From: an uncultured Johnsonella sp. | GTDB taxonomy: Bacteria; Bacillota; Clostridia; Lachnospirales; Lachnospiraceae | Length of the DNA: 37,965 nucleotides | Direction: 5' to 3' | Assembly: GCA_937927235.1 (NCBI GenBank) | Contig: CALBCM010000001.1 | Coordinates: 1-37,965 of the forward strand | Shown here: positions 25,552 to 33,022 of the stretch, in pieces | How positions within the stretch are numbered: the first letter of the stretch is position 1 | How the letters are laid out: every line of letters starts with the position of its first letter | The notes under the pieces: model-generated | Told to the model about the DNA's origin: nothing | Seen by the model: the letters and a program-made list of their open reading frames with translations, nothing else | The model's database searches: none | Translations under genes and position numbers: made by a program

Positions 25552-26967
25552 ATGGAAAACAGCATTAAAGAGGATTCAATTAATTATACTATGGAAAAAA
25601 TAAGCTCACTTGCTAAATCAAGAGGGTTTGTATATCCGGGTTCTGAGATTTATGGAGGGCTGGCAAATACCTGGGATTACGGCAATTTAGGTGTAGAGCT
25701 TAAAAATAATATTAAAAAAGCTTGGTGGCAGAAATTTATACAGGAATCTCCTTATAATGTAGGTGTCGATTGCGCCATACTTATGAATCCGCAGACTTGG
25801 GTAGCTTCAGGGCATCTCGGAGGCTTTTCAGATCCTCTTATGGATTGCAGAGCCTGCCATGAACGCTTTAGGGCGGATAAGCTGATTGAAGAATTTATGT
25901 CTGAGCATGGCATAGCCTCTGAGGGCAGTGTAGATGCCTGGTCAAATGAGCAGATGAAGGCTTATGTGGAAGAGAATAAGATAGCCTGCCCGGCATGTAA
26001 AAAGCATGACTGGACCGATATAAGGCAGTTTAATCTTATGTTCAAAACCTTTCAGGGGGTTACCGAAGATGCAAAAAATACTGTGTACCTGCGTCCTGAA
26101 ACAGCACAGGGAATATTCGTCAATTTTAAAAATGTTCAGAGAACTTCACGCAAAAAGCTTCCTTTTGGGATAGGTCAGATTGGAAAGTCTTTCAGAAACG
26201 AGATAACTCCCGGCAATTTTACCTTTAGAACCAGAGAGTTTGAGCAGATGGAGCTTGAGTTTTTCTGCAAACCCGATACAGATTTGGAATGGTTTGAATA
26301 TTGGAAGGATTACTGTGTAAACTGGCTGAAAATGCTTGGAATAAGAGATGATCAGATGAGATGCAGAGACCACGACAAGGAAGAGCTCAGCTTTTACAGC
26401 AAGGCAACTACTGATATAGAATTTCTTTTCCCCTTTGGCTGGGGTGAGCTTTGGGGCATAGCTGATAGAACAAATTATGACCTTACTCAGCATCAAAATG
26501 TGTCGAATCAGGACCTTACTTATTTTGATGATGAAACTCAGGAAAGATATATTCCCTATGTTATAGAGCCTTCGCTCGGTGCTGACAGGGTAACACTTGC
26601 TTTCCTCTGCTCAGCCTATGACGAAGAAAAGCTTGAGGACGGAGAAACCAGAACCGTACTTCATTTCCATCCGGCAATAGCACCTGTAAAGATAGGTGTG
26701 CTTCCTTTGTCAAAAAAGCTTAATGATGAGGCTTATAAAATTTATAGTGAAATGAGCAGATATTACAACTGTGAATTTGATGAAAGGGGAAATATAGGAA
26801 AAAGATATAGAAGACAGGACGAGATAGGGACTCCGTTTTGTGTTACCTATGATTTTGAATCAGAAAGTGACGGCTGTGTGACTGTAAGAGAAAGAGATAC
26901 TATGGAGCAGATCAGACTTCCTATATCGGAATTAAAATCATATTTTGAAGAAAAATTCAGATTCTAA
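25552..26967 (+). CDS. glyS: Glycyl-tRNA synthetase (homodimeric, class II)
   Basis: This 471-residue enzyme is of the alpha-2 type. It opens EKISSLAKSRGFVYPGSEIY with the GGLANTWDYG glycine-pocket motif. Motif 2 is FRNEITPGNFTFRTREFEQM and motif 3 GADRVTLAFL. A zinc knuckle-like CRACH...CPACKKH segment occurs in the insertion (about residues 100-150). It charges tRNA-Gly with glycine. ATG at 25552 follows GGAGGCGGG. No T-box leader was found; the only leader is the short gap behind the lipoprotein gene. A perfect 15-bp terminator follows. Confidence 0.97.
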   Translation: MENSIKEDSINYTMEKISSLAKSRGFVYPGSEIYGGLANTWDYGNLGVELKNNIKKAWWQKFIQESPYNVGVDCAILMNPQTWVASGHLGGFSDPLMDCRACHERFRADKLIEEFMSEHGIASEGSVDAWSNEQMKAYVEENKIACPACKKHDWTDIRQFNLMFKTFQGVTEDAKNTVYLRPETAQGIFVNFKNVQRTSRKKLPFGIGQIGKSFRNEITPGNFTFRTREFEQMELEFFCKPDTDLEWFEYWKDYCVNWLKMLGIRDDQMRCRDHDKEELSFYSKATTDIEFLFPFGWGELWGIADRTNYDLTQHQNVSNQDLTYFDDETQERYIPYVIEPSLGADRVTLAFLCSAYDEEKLEDGETRTVLHFHPAIAPVKIGVLPLSKKLNDEAYKIYSEMSRYYNCEFDERGNIGKRYRRQDEIGTPFCVTYDFESESDGCVTVRERDTMEQIRLPISELKSYFEEKFRF

Positions 26968-26968
26968 A

Positions 26969-27253
26969 TTACAGACCCTCTTTACCGATTTGTTTGGTAA
27001 AGAGGGTCTGATTTCTGTATTCAATACTTACTCTGTCTTTAGGAGCTTGATTATTATCCTCAGAGAGAGTGTTCGGTACAATAACCTTAATAAAGAAAAT
27101 AATGCTGATAATAAGAGCCATACAGCTTAAAAAAAGTCCTATTAAAACGGGTGAAACCATATTTTCTTTACTGCTGTCAGACAAAGGAGCCTGACAGTAG
27201 TCACAGCGGCGGTTAAAGTCCGGGTTGTATTTTCCGCATTGTTTACATACCAT
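26969..27253 (-). CDS. Small zinc-ribbon membrane protein
   Basis: This 94-residue protein begins with a zinc ribbon MVCKQCGKYNPDFNRRCDYC (two CxxC pairs), followed by a polar linker and one membrane helix (about residues 34-59). The last 16 or so residues are polar and are encoded by the glyS terminator stem read in reverse. A strong GGAGGAGG site precedes ATG at 27253, and TATAAT lies upstream, so the gene looks real. Such short zinc-ribbon proteins are common in Firmicutes and have no assigned function. Confidence 0.75.
   Translation of the reverse strand: MVCKQCGKYNPDFNRRCDYCQAPLSDSSKENMVSPVLIGLFLSCMALIISIIFFIKVIVPNTLSEDNNQAPKDRVSIEYRNQTLFTKQIGKEGL
26972..27018. terminator. Perfect 15-bp terminator of glyS, overlapping the zinc-ribbon gene
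   Basis: CAGACCCTCTTTACC (26972-26986) pairs perfectly with GGTAAAGAGGGTCTG (26996-27010) around a 9-nt loop; ATTTCTGT follows on the plus strand. The entire hairpin lies within the 3' codons of the minus-strand zinc-ribbon gene. Confidence 0.8.
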
Positions 27254-27281
27254 AAAATCCTCCTCCAGAATTTTTGTAAAT

Positions 27282-27309
27282 ATTATAGCCTTTACAAGCC
27301 ATAATTGAA
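27282..27309 (-). promoter_or_regulatory. Candidate promoter for the zinc-ribbon gene
   Basis: On the minus strand a consensus TATAAT (27287-27282) follows a weak -35 TTCAAT (27309-27304) with a 16-bp spacer. An 11-bp inverted repeat, CTCCAGAATTT at 27263-27273 and AAATTCTGGAG at 27342-27352, flanks it. Nothing else is seen between the two minus-strand genes, and no clear terminator follows the lyase gene. Confidence 0.4.
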
Positions 27310-27365
27310 ATAGATAAATGCAAAATAAATATAATAGTAAGAAATTCTGGAGCTATATTTTTATA

Positions 27366-28820
27366 TCACAGGCTGTCTGCAAAATCCTGCTTAAATTTAT
27401 CCAGCAGTCTTTCAGGCCAATCTCCCTTTGCCTTGAGCTTTCCAAAGAAAAATCTGAGAATGTCAGGCTCTTCAACCCATTCAAGTCCTCCAACAAGCTC
27501 TTTGTTTTTGTAAAGCCAATTCAGGCGGTCAACTACAAACATTATATGAGAAGCGGTAAATACTCTCCTTGGCAGAGCAAGTCTTAAGAGCTCCATTTCT
27601 GCCAGCGGCTCTTTGCCGTCTGCCTCTCTTTGCTCTGAAAGAGTGCCTCTTTCCATTCCACGTACACCGCTCACTATGAATAAAGCTGCAGCTAAAGCTC
27701 CGGCGGGGTATTCGCTCTGAGGCACATGCTTAAGAAACTCCATTGCGTTAACATGACAGCCGAGTCCTCCTGCAGGTGTTACTACCGGAATCTCTCTTTT
27801 AAGCAGTTCCTTTACCATAAACTCTATAAAAATAGGCCCTTGTGAAATCATATCTTCGTCCATAGTTTCTTCAATTCCTACTGCAATAGCTTCCATCTCA
27901 CGCACCGAAATTCCGCCATAAGTCAAAAAGCCTTCATAAAGCGGGATTAAGCCCTGCATCTTTTTAAATAAGGTTTCATTGTCGGTACAGATGCCGCCGC
28001 CTCTGGCACAGCCCAGTTTTCTGGCGGAAAAATAAATTATATCTGCCAGTTCACCTATTTTTAAGGTGATTTCATTTATGCTCATCTGACTGCATTCACT
28101 CTCTCTAGTCTTTATAAAATGAAGATTGTCAGCTAAAAGACTGGCATCTACGACAAGTATAATACCTGTTTTTTTGCAGATATCACTGATTTCCTTAAGG
28201 TTTTTTAAGGAGAAGGGCTGTCCTCCTATAAGGTTGGTACCGGCTTCCATTCTGATAAAGGCTATATTGCTGCTTCCAAGTGTCTCAATCCTTTGCTGCA
28301 ATTTCTTAATATCCATATTGCCTTTGAATTTATTTTCAGAGCTGAGATTTCTGCCTTCATCAGCTATAAGCTCCTCTACCCTGCCGCCGTTTAAGACAAC
28401 ATGAGCCTTGGAGGTGGTAAAGTGATAATTCATCAGCACAGTCTGCTCAGGCTTGACAAAGCTTTTTGCTATAATGTGTTCACAGGCTCTTCCCTGATGG
28501 GCGGGGAGAAAGAATTTCTGTCCGAACATTTTCTGTACAGCCGCTTCAAGGCGGAAAAAGGTTTCAGAGCCTGCGTAGCTGTCATCTGCCTGGAGCATTG
28601 CAGCCTGCTGCTTATCAGACATTGCATTGACCCCGCTGTCTGTAAGCATATCTAAAAATACATCTCTGTTTTTAAGGAGAAAAGTATTAAAGCCTGCTTC
28701 TTTAATAGCTTCCAATCTTTTCTGAGGCTCCAGAAGATTAAGTTTCTGCACTACTCTCGCTTTATGCATCTCAAGTGGAAAACTTTCATTTGACATCCAT
28801 TTAATTTCTTTCATAATCAT
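27366..28820 (-). CDS. Tyrosine phenol-lyase/tryptophanase family beta-eliminating lyase
   Basis: This 484-residue PLP enzyme has the family order LTDSGVNAMSDKQQ, DDSYAGSE (Tyr82), PAHQGRACE, the PLP-binding VVDASL (Asp225) and the Schiff-base Lys268 in FSARK. The family cleaves tyrosine to phenol, or tryptophan to indole, plus pyruvate and ammonia. Against the sequences I remember, the C-terminal half is closer to tyrosine phenol-lyase: REMEAIAVG, GVRGMERG (Arg391, matching the specificity Arg381 of the Citrobacter enzyme), LLRLALPRRVFT (Arg413, carboxylate binding) and LRFFFGKL. Odd points are Leu228 where the family has Arg (DSAR), GGLGC instead of GGHA, and RGGG after the lysine. Substrate is therefore uncertain. 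Two ATGs (28820, 28814) are possible starts behind a hairpin-separated GGAGG. A poly-tyrosine leader precedes it. Confidence 0.8.
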   Translation of the reverse strand: MIMKEIKWMSNESFPLEMHKARVVQKLNLLEPQKRLEAIKEAGFNTFLLKNRDVFLDMLTDSGVNAMSDKQQAAMLQADDSYAGSETFFRLEAAVQKMFGQKFFLPAHQGRACEHIIAKSFVKPEQTVLMNYHFTTSKAHVVLNGGRVEELIADEGRNLSSENKFKGNMDIKKLQQRIETLGSSNIAFIRMEAGTNLIGGQPFSLKNLKEISDICKKTGIILVVDASLLADNLHFIKTRESECSQMSINEITLKIGELADIIYFSARKLGCARGGGICTDNETLFKKMQGLIPLYEGFLTYGGISVREMEAIAVGIEETMDEDMISQGPIFIEFMVKELLKREIPVVTPAGGLGCHVNAMEFLKHVPQSEYPAGALAAALFIVSGVRGMERGTLSEQREADGKEPLAEMELLRLALPRRVFTASHIMFVVDRLNWLYKNKELVGGLEWVEEPDILRFFFGKLKAKGDWPERLLDKFKQDFADSL

Positions 28821-28850
28821 TATTCTACACAGCTTTTCTGTGTAGCCTCC
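28814..28850 (-). promoter_or_regulatory. Ribosome binding site separated from the lyase start by a perfect hairpin
   Basis: On the minus strand GGAGG (28850-28846) is followed directly by CTACACAG, loop AAAAG and CTGTGTAG (28845-28825), then AATA and ATG at 28820. In linear sequence the ribosome binding site is 25 nt from the start; folding the 8-bp stem leaves only about 4 nt, or 10 nt to the second ATG at 28814. Confidence 0.65.
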
Positions 28851-28930
28851 TTGTATTAATAGTAGTAGTTTTTATAGACTCTCTCCAAAGTCTTTGTGCA
28901 CTCTATATTGTATATATGAGCTTAATAAAT

Positions 28931-28963
28931 AAAAAAACACTGTCAGAGTATTCCCCGACAGTG
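28931..28963 (-). terminator. Leader terminator (attenuator) before the lyase gene
   Basis: On the minus strand CACTGTC (28963-28957) and GACAGTG (28944-28938) form a 7-bp stem with a 12-nt loop, followed directly by seven T residues and ATTTATT. It lies between the leader peptide and the lyase gene, so any transcript from the leader promoter must pass it. Confidence 0.75.
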
Positions 28964-28976
28964 GTTTGTATGTTTT

Positions 28977-29065
28977 TTACTACTACACTTACGGGCGAAC
29001 GCAAAATACTGCTCGCCCATAGCCGTTAAGCAGTCTATAGGACAGAGCATTCTGTATAGTAGTAA
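28977..29065 (-). promoter_or_regulatory. Alternative pairing between the tyrosine codons and the segment before the terminator
   Basis: In the minus-strand RNA, UUACUACUAUAC (29065-29054), made mostly of tyrosine codons, is complementary to GUGUAGUAGUAA (28988-28977) over 12 bp with one G-U pair. The enclosed region also folds: ACAGA/UCUGU, and GGGCGA (29020-29015) with UCGCCC. The freed GUAGUAGU could instead pair with ACUACUAC at about 28870-28863, near the lyase ribosome binding site. The alternative folds are inferred by eye. Confidence 0.5.
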
Positions 29066-29109
29066 TAATAATAGTTAGTTAATGTATTTTTAAATATTGT
29101 ATTAAACAT
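29035..29109 (-). CDS. Leader peptide with six consecutive tyrosine codons
   Basis: This 24-codon frame begins with ATG at 29109 and ends with TAG at 29037-29035. It reads MFNTIFKNTLTN, then six tyrosines (codons 13-18, TAT TAT TAT TAC TAC TAT, 29073-29056), then TECSVL. The ribosome binding site AAGAGG (29122-29117) is 7 nt upstream, and the promoter at 29170-29142 would start the RNA near 29135, about 13 nt before it. There is no Trp codon, so it is not a TnaC equivalent in sequence. Position, codon run and downstream terminator all fit a ribosome-mediated attenuator sensing tyrosyl-tRNA supply for the lyase gene. Confidence 0.75.
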   Translation of the reverse strand: MFNTIFKNTLTNYYYYYYTECSVL

Positions 29110-29141
29110 AGCTATACCTCTTGTGAAATATAATTTTTGGT

Positions 29142-29170
29142 ATTCTATCACTTTGAAGTATTAAAGTCAA
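29142..29170 (-). promoter_or_regulatory. Promoter of the leader peptide-lyase transcript
   Basis: On the minus strand TTGACT (29170-29165), a 17-bp spacer and TAGAAT (29147-29142) form a good vegetative promoter. The start near 29135 gives a leader of about 315 nt to the lyase start. Confidence 0.8.
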
Positions 29171-29359
29171 TAGTTTTTTGGTCTTTTATTAAGGGGTCAT
29201 TTTTCGGCTGATGCAGACAATCCTTTTCGCTTTGCTTTAAAATCACAGAGCTTTATACAGGAATATCAGGGAATTATAAAGCTTTGTTTTATTTATAAAG
29301 ACAATAATACAAGCCCTGTCCTTGAGAAAAAGAATATAAAATATTAATTTAATAAAGCA

Positions 29360-29388
29360 TTGCTTTAAAGTGAAAAATCGGATATTAT
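29360..29388 (+). promoter_or_regulatory. Candidate promoter for the GltS-like transporter operon
   Basis: TTGCTT (29360-29365) and TATTAT (29383-29388) are separated by 17 bp. The -35 lies within a small palindrome TAAAGC/GCTTTA (29353-29367) that could be an operator. The leader would be about 145 nt. Confidence 0.4.
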
Positions 29389-29433
29389 ATCATAAAACAT
29401 CGAAAAGCTATACAAAATCATTACTGAAAGCAT

Positions 29434-29510
29434 ACTGTATTACAGTTAAAAACCGGGTGCGGTGTTTGCGGGATATTTTTGTATAAGATTACACCGATGT
29501 TTTTGGCATT
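29434..29510 (+). promoter_or_regulatory. Palindrome and hairpin in the transporter leader
   Basis: A 13-bp palindrome ACTGTA-T-TACAGT lies at 29434-29446. Further on, CGGTGT (29460-29465) and ACACCG (29491-29496) can form a 6-bp stem with a long loop, followed by ATGTTTTTGG, a weak terminator-like arrangement 30 bp before the ribosome binding site. Both are candidates for control of the transporter gene only. Confidence 0.3.
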
Positions 29511-29538
29511 TATTTTATAAAAACAGGGGGAATTTTAT

Positions 29539-30747
29539 ATGAAAATGGAACTTATGACAGCGGTGCTATGTATTCTTATAGCAATGGTGGCGGGTGAACT
29601 GGTATCTATGAAAACCAAAGCCTTTATACCGTCAGTTTTTGTGACGGCAGTGCTGTTTTTACTTGGCTACTGGACATTTTTTCCGCAGGATATGGTAAGT
29701 CTGGCTGCATTTGGACAGCCCTTTGCCGGTCTGGCAATGTTTCTTTTGATTACTCACATGGGCAGTCTTATGAATATCAGAGAGCTTTTAAGTCAATGGA
29801 AAACAGTGCTGATAAGTATTGCGGGAGTGTTGGGAATATTGGCGGCACTGCTTACCGTAGGACGTGTAGTGCTTGGGTACCAGACGGTTATCGTTGGAGC
29901 ACCTCCGCTGACCGGAGGCATAGTTGCAGCAGTGCTTATGCAGGAGGCTGCCAAAAACAACGGACTGGAGATGCTTTCAGTTCTTGCTATCTTAGTATAT
30001 GTTGCACAGGGCTTTGTAGGTTATCCTATTACTGCCGTATTGCTTAAAAAAGAAGGCACGGAGCTTTTAAAAAAATATAGCTCTGCAAGTAAAAATCAGC
30101 CTTCAAACAAAGCAGAAGCAAAAGCTGAAAAAAAGAAGCTGTTTCCGCCGATGCCAGAAAAATATAATACTACCTATATGCTTTTGCTTAAATTGGCTTT
30201 TGTAGCTTTTCTGGCAGCAAAAACAGCGGGAATACTTAATAATGCTCTAAAAAGCATGAATGCAGGCTTCAGTATACATGCACTGGTGTATTGTCTTGTC
30301 TTTGGCGTAATCTTTACCGAAATAGGCTTTTTGGACAGACAGGTGCTTAATAAAGCAAACAGCTTCGGTCTTACCATACTGGCGCTTATGGCATTTATCT
30401 TTGACGGTCTTAAAAATGCAACTCCGCAGATGCTTGCTCAGGTGGCAGGTCCCTTATTCGGAGTTATATTTATAGGAGTTATAGGTCTTGTAATATTTGC
30501 GGTTATAGCAGGAAAGATTCTTGGTGAATCAATACCTATGTCAATATCAATAGCAATGAATGCACTTTATGGCTTTCCGCCGAACTTCGTACTCACTGAA
30601 GAGGCAATACACTCATTAACTGACAACAAGGACAAAATGGAATATCTCAATCAGATAATGATGCCTAAAATGCTGGTGGGAGGCTTTACCTCAGTTACTA
30701 TCGCTTCGGTAATAATTGGAGGAATTTTTACGGGAATGCTTAAATAA
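29539..30747 (+). CDS. GltS-like (sodium/glutamate symporter fold) transporter
   Basis: This 402-residue integral membrane protein has about ten to twelve hydrophobic segments in two halves joined by a Lys/Glu-rich cytoplasmic loop (about residues 180-210, KAEAKAEKKK). The glycine-rich APPLTGGIVAAVLM in the first half and ALYGFPPNFVLTEEAI in the second resemble the re-entrant motifs of GltS-type sodium-dependent carriers. It probably imports an amino acid or a related carboxylate, but I cannot name it. ATG at 29539 follows CAGGGGG. The M20 hydrolase follows 46 bp later, and the two probably form an operon divergent from the tyrosine-leader lyase. Confidence 0.65.
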   Translation: MKMELMTAVLCILIAMVAGELVSMKTKAFIPSVFVTAVLFLLGYWTFFPQDMVSLAAFGQPFAGLAMFLLITHMGSLMNIRELLSQWKTVLISIAGVLGILAALLTVGRVVLGYQTVIVGAPPLTGGIVAAVLMQEAAKNNGLEMLSVLAILVYVAQGFVGYPITAVLLKKEGTELLKKYSSASKNQPSNKAEAKAEKKKLFPPMPEKYNTTYMLLLKLAFVAFLAAKTAGILNNALKSMNAGFSIHALVYCLVFGVIFTEIGFLDRQVLNKANSFGLTILALMAFIFDGLKNATPQMLAQVAGPLFGVIFIGVIGLVIFAVIAGKILGESIPMSISIAMNALYGFPPNFVLTEEAIHSLTDNKDKMEYLNQIMMPKMLVGGFTSVTIASVIIGGIFTGMLK

Positions 30748-30793
30748 TCTACTGGATTTTCCGGTATGAAATTAAAAATTAAGGAGGAATATA

Positions 30794-31966
30794 ATGATGA
30801 ATATAAGACAGGCGGCGCATGATATTTCGGATTATATAATAAGCTTAAGGCGACATTTCCACATGTACCCGGAATCTTCTCTTAAGGAGTTTGATACTTC
30901 GGCAAAGATAAGACAGGAGCTTGATAAGCTTGGTATAAAATATAAGGTGGTATGCAATACCGGAGTAGTTGCAAAAATAGAGGGCAAGGCTCCTGGAAAA
31001 ACAGTATTGCTTCGTGCCGATATGGACGCACTTGAGGTTGAAGAAAAAAATACTCACGAATATGTTTCAAAAAATCCCGGCAAAATGCATGCCTGCGGAC
31101 ATGACGGACATACCTCCATGCTGATAGGTGCAGCAAAGCTTTTAAATGAAACTAAGGATTCATGGTCGGGAACCGTAGTTTTATGCTTTCAGCCGGCTGA
31201 GGAAATAGCTGAGGGAGCAAAAATGATGATTGAGCAGGGCAATGTGCTCGAAGGGGTTGACGGAGCGTTTGGAATACATCTTTGGAGCGATGTGCCGGTA
31301 GGCAAGATTTCTGTTGAAGCAGGTCCCAGAATGGCTTCTGCTGATTTTTACACCCTTACTGTAAAGGGCTCGTCAGGTCATGGTTCTATGCCTCACCAGA
31401 CTATTGACCCTATAGTTGCCGGCTCGGCTGTTGTAATGAATCTCCAGCCTATAGTAAGCCGCGAGATGAATCCGCTTGAGCCGGTAGTAATCACCGTCGG
31501 AACCTTTAATTCAGGAACCAGGTTTAATGTAATACCTGATAAAGCGGTGTTAAGCGGTACTGTAAGATGCTTTAATAAGGATATCTGGAAAGATATTGAT
31601 AAGAAGATTGAAAGAGTTGCTTCAAATACTGCTGCCGCCTACAGAGCGGAGATTGAGCTTGATTATCAGAAAAAAACTCCTCCTACAGTTAATGCTCCGG
31701 AAGCTTCAGAAAGAGCAAGAGCTTCTGTAGTAAAAATTCTTGGAGAAGACGGAGTTTATCTCATGGAAAAAACTTCAGCGGCGGAGGACTTTGCTTATTA
31801 CGCCGACAGAGTGCCAAGCTGCTTTGCCTTTGTAGGAATCCGAAATGATGCAAAGGAAGCCAACTTCCCGCACCACCATGAGCGTTTTCAGATGGACGAG
31901 GATGCACTTGAGATAGGCACGGCATTATATGTTCAGTATGCTTTAGACTTTTTATCGGAAGCATAG
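30794..31966 (+). CDS. M20D-family amidohydrolase/peptidase
   Basis: This 390-residue cytosolic metal hydrolase has LRRHFHMYPE, the metal ligands of RADMDALEV, MHACGHDGHTSM, QPAEE and a C-terminal FPHHHERFQMDEDAL; the SGHGSMPHQTIDPI segment marks the dimerisation domain start. M20D enzymes remove acyl groups from N-acyl amino acids (N-acetyl-diaminopimelate, hippurate, auxin conjugates) using two metal ions. The start is either ATG of the pair at 30794 and 30797, behind GGAGG. Co-location with a carrier suggests uptake and deacylation of an amino-acid derivative; this is inferred. Confidence 0.88.
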   Translation: MMNIRQAAHDISDYIISLRRHFHMYPESSLKEFDTSAKIRQELDKLGIKYKVVCNTGVVAKIEGKAPGKTVLLRADMDALEVEEKNTHEYVSKNPGKMHACGHDGHTSMLIGAAKLLNETKDSWSGTVVLCFQPAEEIAEGAKMMIEQGNVLEGVDGAFGIHLWSDVPVGKISVEAGPRMASADFYTLTVKGSSGHGSMPHQTIDPIVAGSAVVMNLQPIVSREMNPLEPVVITVGTFNSGTRFNVIPDKAVLSGTVRCFNKDIWKDIDKKIERVASNTAAAYRAEIELDYQKKTPPTVNAPEASERARASVVKILGEDGVYLMEKTSAAEDFAYYADRVPSCFAFVGIRNDAKEANFPHHHERFQMDEDALEIGTALYVQYALDFLSEA

Positions 31967-31973
31967 TTTATAT

Positions 31974-32018
31974 TTCAGCTCCAAATCTAATTTTGCATAG
32001 ATTTGGGGCTGAATTTTT
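31974..32018 (+). terminator. Strong terminator after the M20 gene
   Basis: A 15-bp stem (31974-31988 with 31999-32013, one G-U pair) around a 10-nt loop is followed by TTTTT. The next gene's ribosome binding site AGGAGG begins right after it at 32019. Confidence 0.85.
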
Positions 32019-32032
32019 AGGAGGTATTTTAT

Positions 32033-32749
32033 ATGAAGCTTTCAAAAGAAGAATTTATCAGCAGAGTAAACGTATTACATGAAGTAAATAAAGCTGGCTC
32101 AGATAAAATAAAGCTTTCAGATATAAAGCTTTCAGATATGAAGCTCGACAATATGAATTTGTCTAAGCTGGATTTATCCTGGGGAGATTTTAATAATATC
32201 AGCTTTAGAAACTGTAATTTTAATCATTCACTTCTTGAGCATACCAAGTTTAGAAATACAGATTTTAAAGGCTCATCCTTTAAACAAGCTTCATTATTCG
32301 GTGCCGATTTAAGAGGCTGCTGTCTGGCTGAAACTGACTGCAGGGGGGCGGTGTTTTCAGAAGCCCTGCTTAGCGATGCCGATTTAAGAGGGCTGATAGA
32401 TGATGAGAATACGGTACATTTCAGGTATTCATGCCCGCAGACAGGCTATTTTTATGCTTATAAGAAATGCTTTAATGACAGACTGGTTAAGCTTTTAATT
32501 CCTAAAGATGCAAAAAGAAGTTCCGGCACCTCGGGGGCATGCAGATGTGACAAAGCTATAGTAGTGGCAATATCCGACCTTGACGGCAAGGGATTTTATA
32601 AAGAAGCAATATCCTTTGTTGACGGAAATTTTATTTATAAGCTTGGTGAAACTGTATATGCGGACGGATTTGGTGAGGACAGGTGGCTGGATTCATCACA
32701 TGGAATACATTTCTGGATGACTGAAGAAGAAGCACTTGGTTATATGTAA
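32033..32749 (+). CDS. Pentapeptide-repeat protein with a DUF5758-like C-terminal domain
   Basis: This 238-residue protein has about 14 pentapeptide repeats at residues 25-120 with the A(D/N)LxX rhythm (LDLSWGDF, FKQASLFGADLRG, SDADLRG), which should form a right-handed quadrilateral helix. The C-terminal part (YAYKKCFNDRLVKLLIPKDA, RCDKAIVVAI, GIHFWMTEEEA) resembles DUF5758, often found in phage and bacterial pentapeptide proteins. Function is unknown. ATG at 32033 follows AGGAGG. The gene sits directly behind a strong terminator with no visible promoter between, so expression may depend on readthrough. Confidence 0.75.
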   Translation: MKLSKEEFISRVNVLHEVNKAGSDKIKLSDIKLSDMKLDNMNLSKLDLSWGDFNNISFRNCNFNHSLLEHTKFRNTDFKGSSFKQASLFGADLRGCCLAETDCRGAVFSEALLSDADLRGLIDDENTVHFRYSCPQTGYFYAYKKCFNDRLVKLLIPKDAKRSSGTSGACRCDKAIVVAISDLDGKGFYKEAISFVDGNFIYKLGETVYADGFGEDRWLDSSHGIHFWMTEEEALGYM

Positions 32750-32950
32750 TAATATTAAATAAAGAAAGAAGAGGATAATTTAGGTATGTCAGTGTGTAGT
32801 GCATAATGATTATGATAGAATTTAAGCTATAACATGCTGATAGTTAGGCATAATATTGTGAAAACTATGTTTTTTATAAGCTATATTTAATATTTTACAG
32901 TTAAAATCTACTATACTAATTGTATAAAATAATATTTTTTAAAATTATAC

Positions 32951-32979
32951 TGGACAAAATTAAGATGTCGTGTTATAAT
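32951..32979 (+). promoter_or_regulatory. Promoter for the flavin reductase gene
   Basis: TGGACA (32951-32956) and TATAAT (32974-32979) are 17 bp apart, 43 bp before the start codon. The rest of the preceding 200-bp gap is AT-rich and contains no gene. Confidence 0.7.
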
Positions 32980-33022
32980 ATCTCCATAAGAAATCAGAGA
33001 TAAAAAGGAGGAGATATAATTC

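Noticed and set aside
28126..28655. Plus-strand frames opposite the lyase gene
   Set aside because: They lie fully inside the lyase coding region and lack ribosome binding sites.
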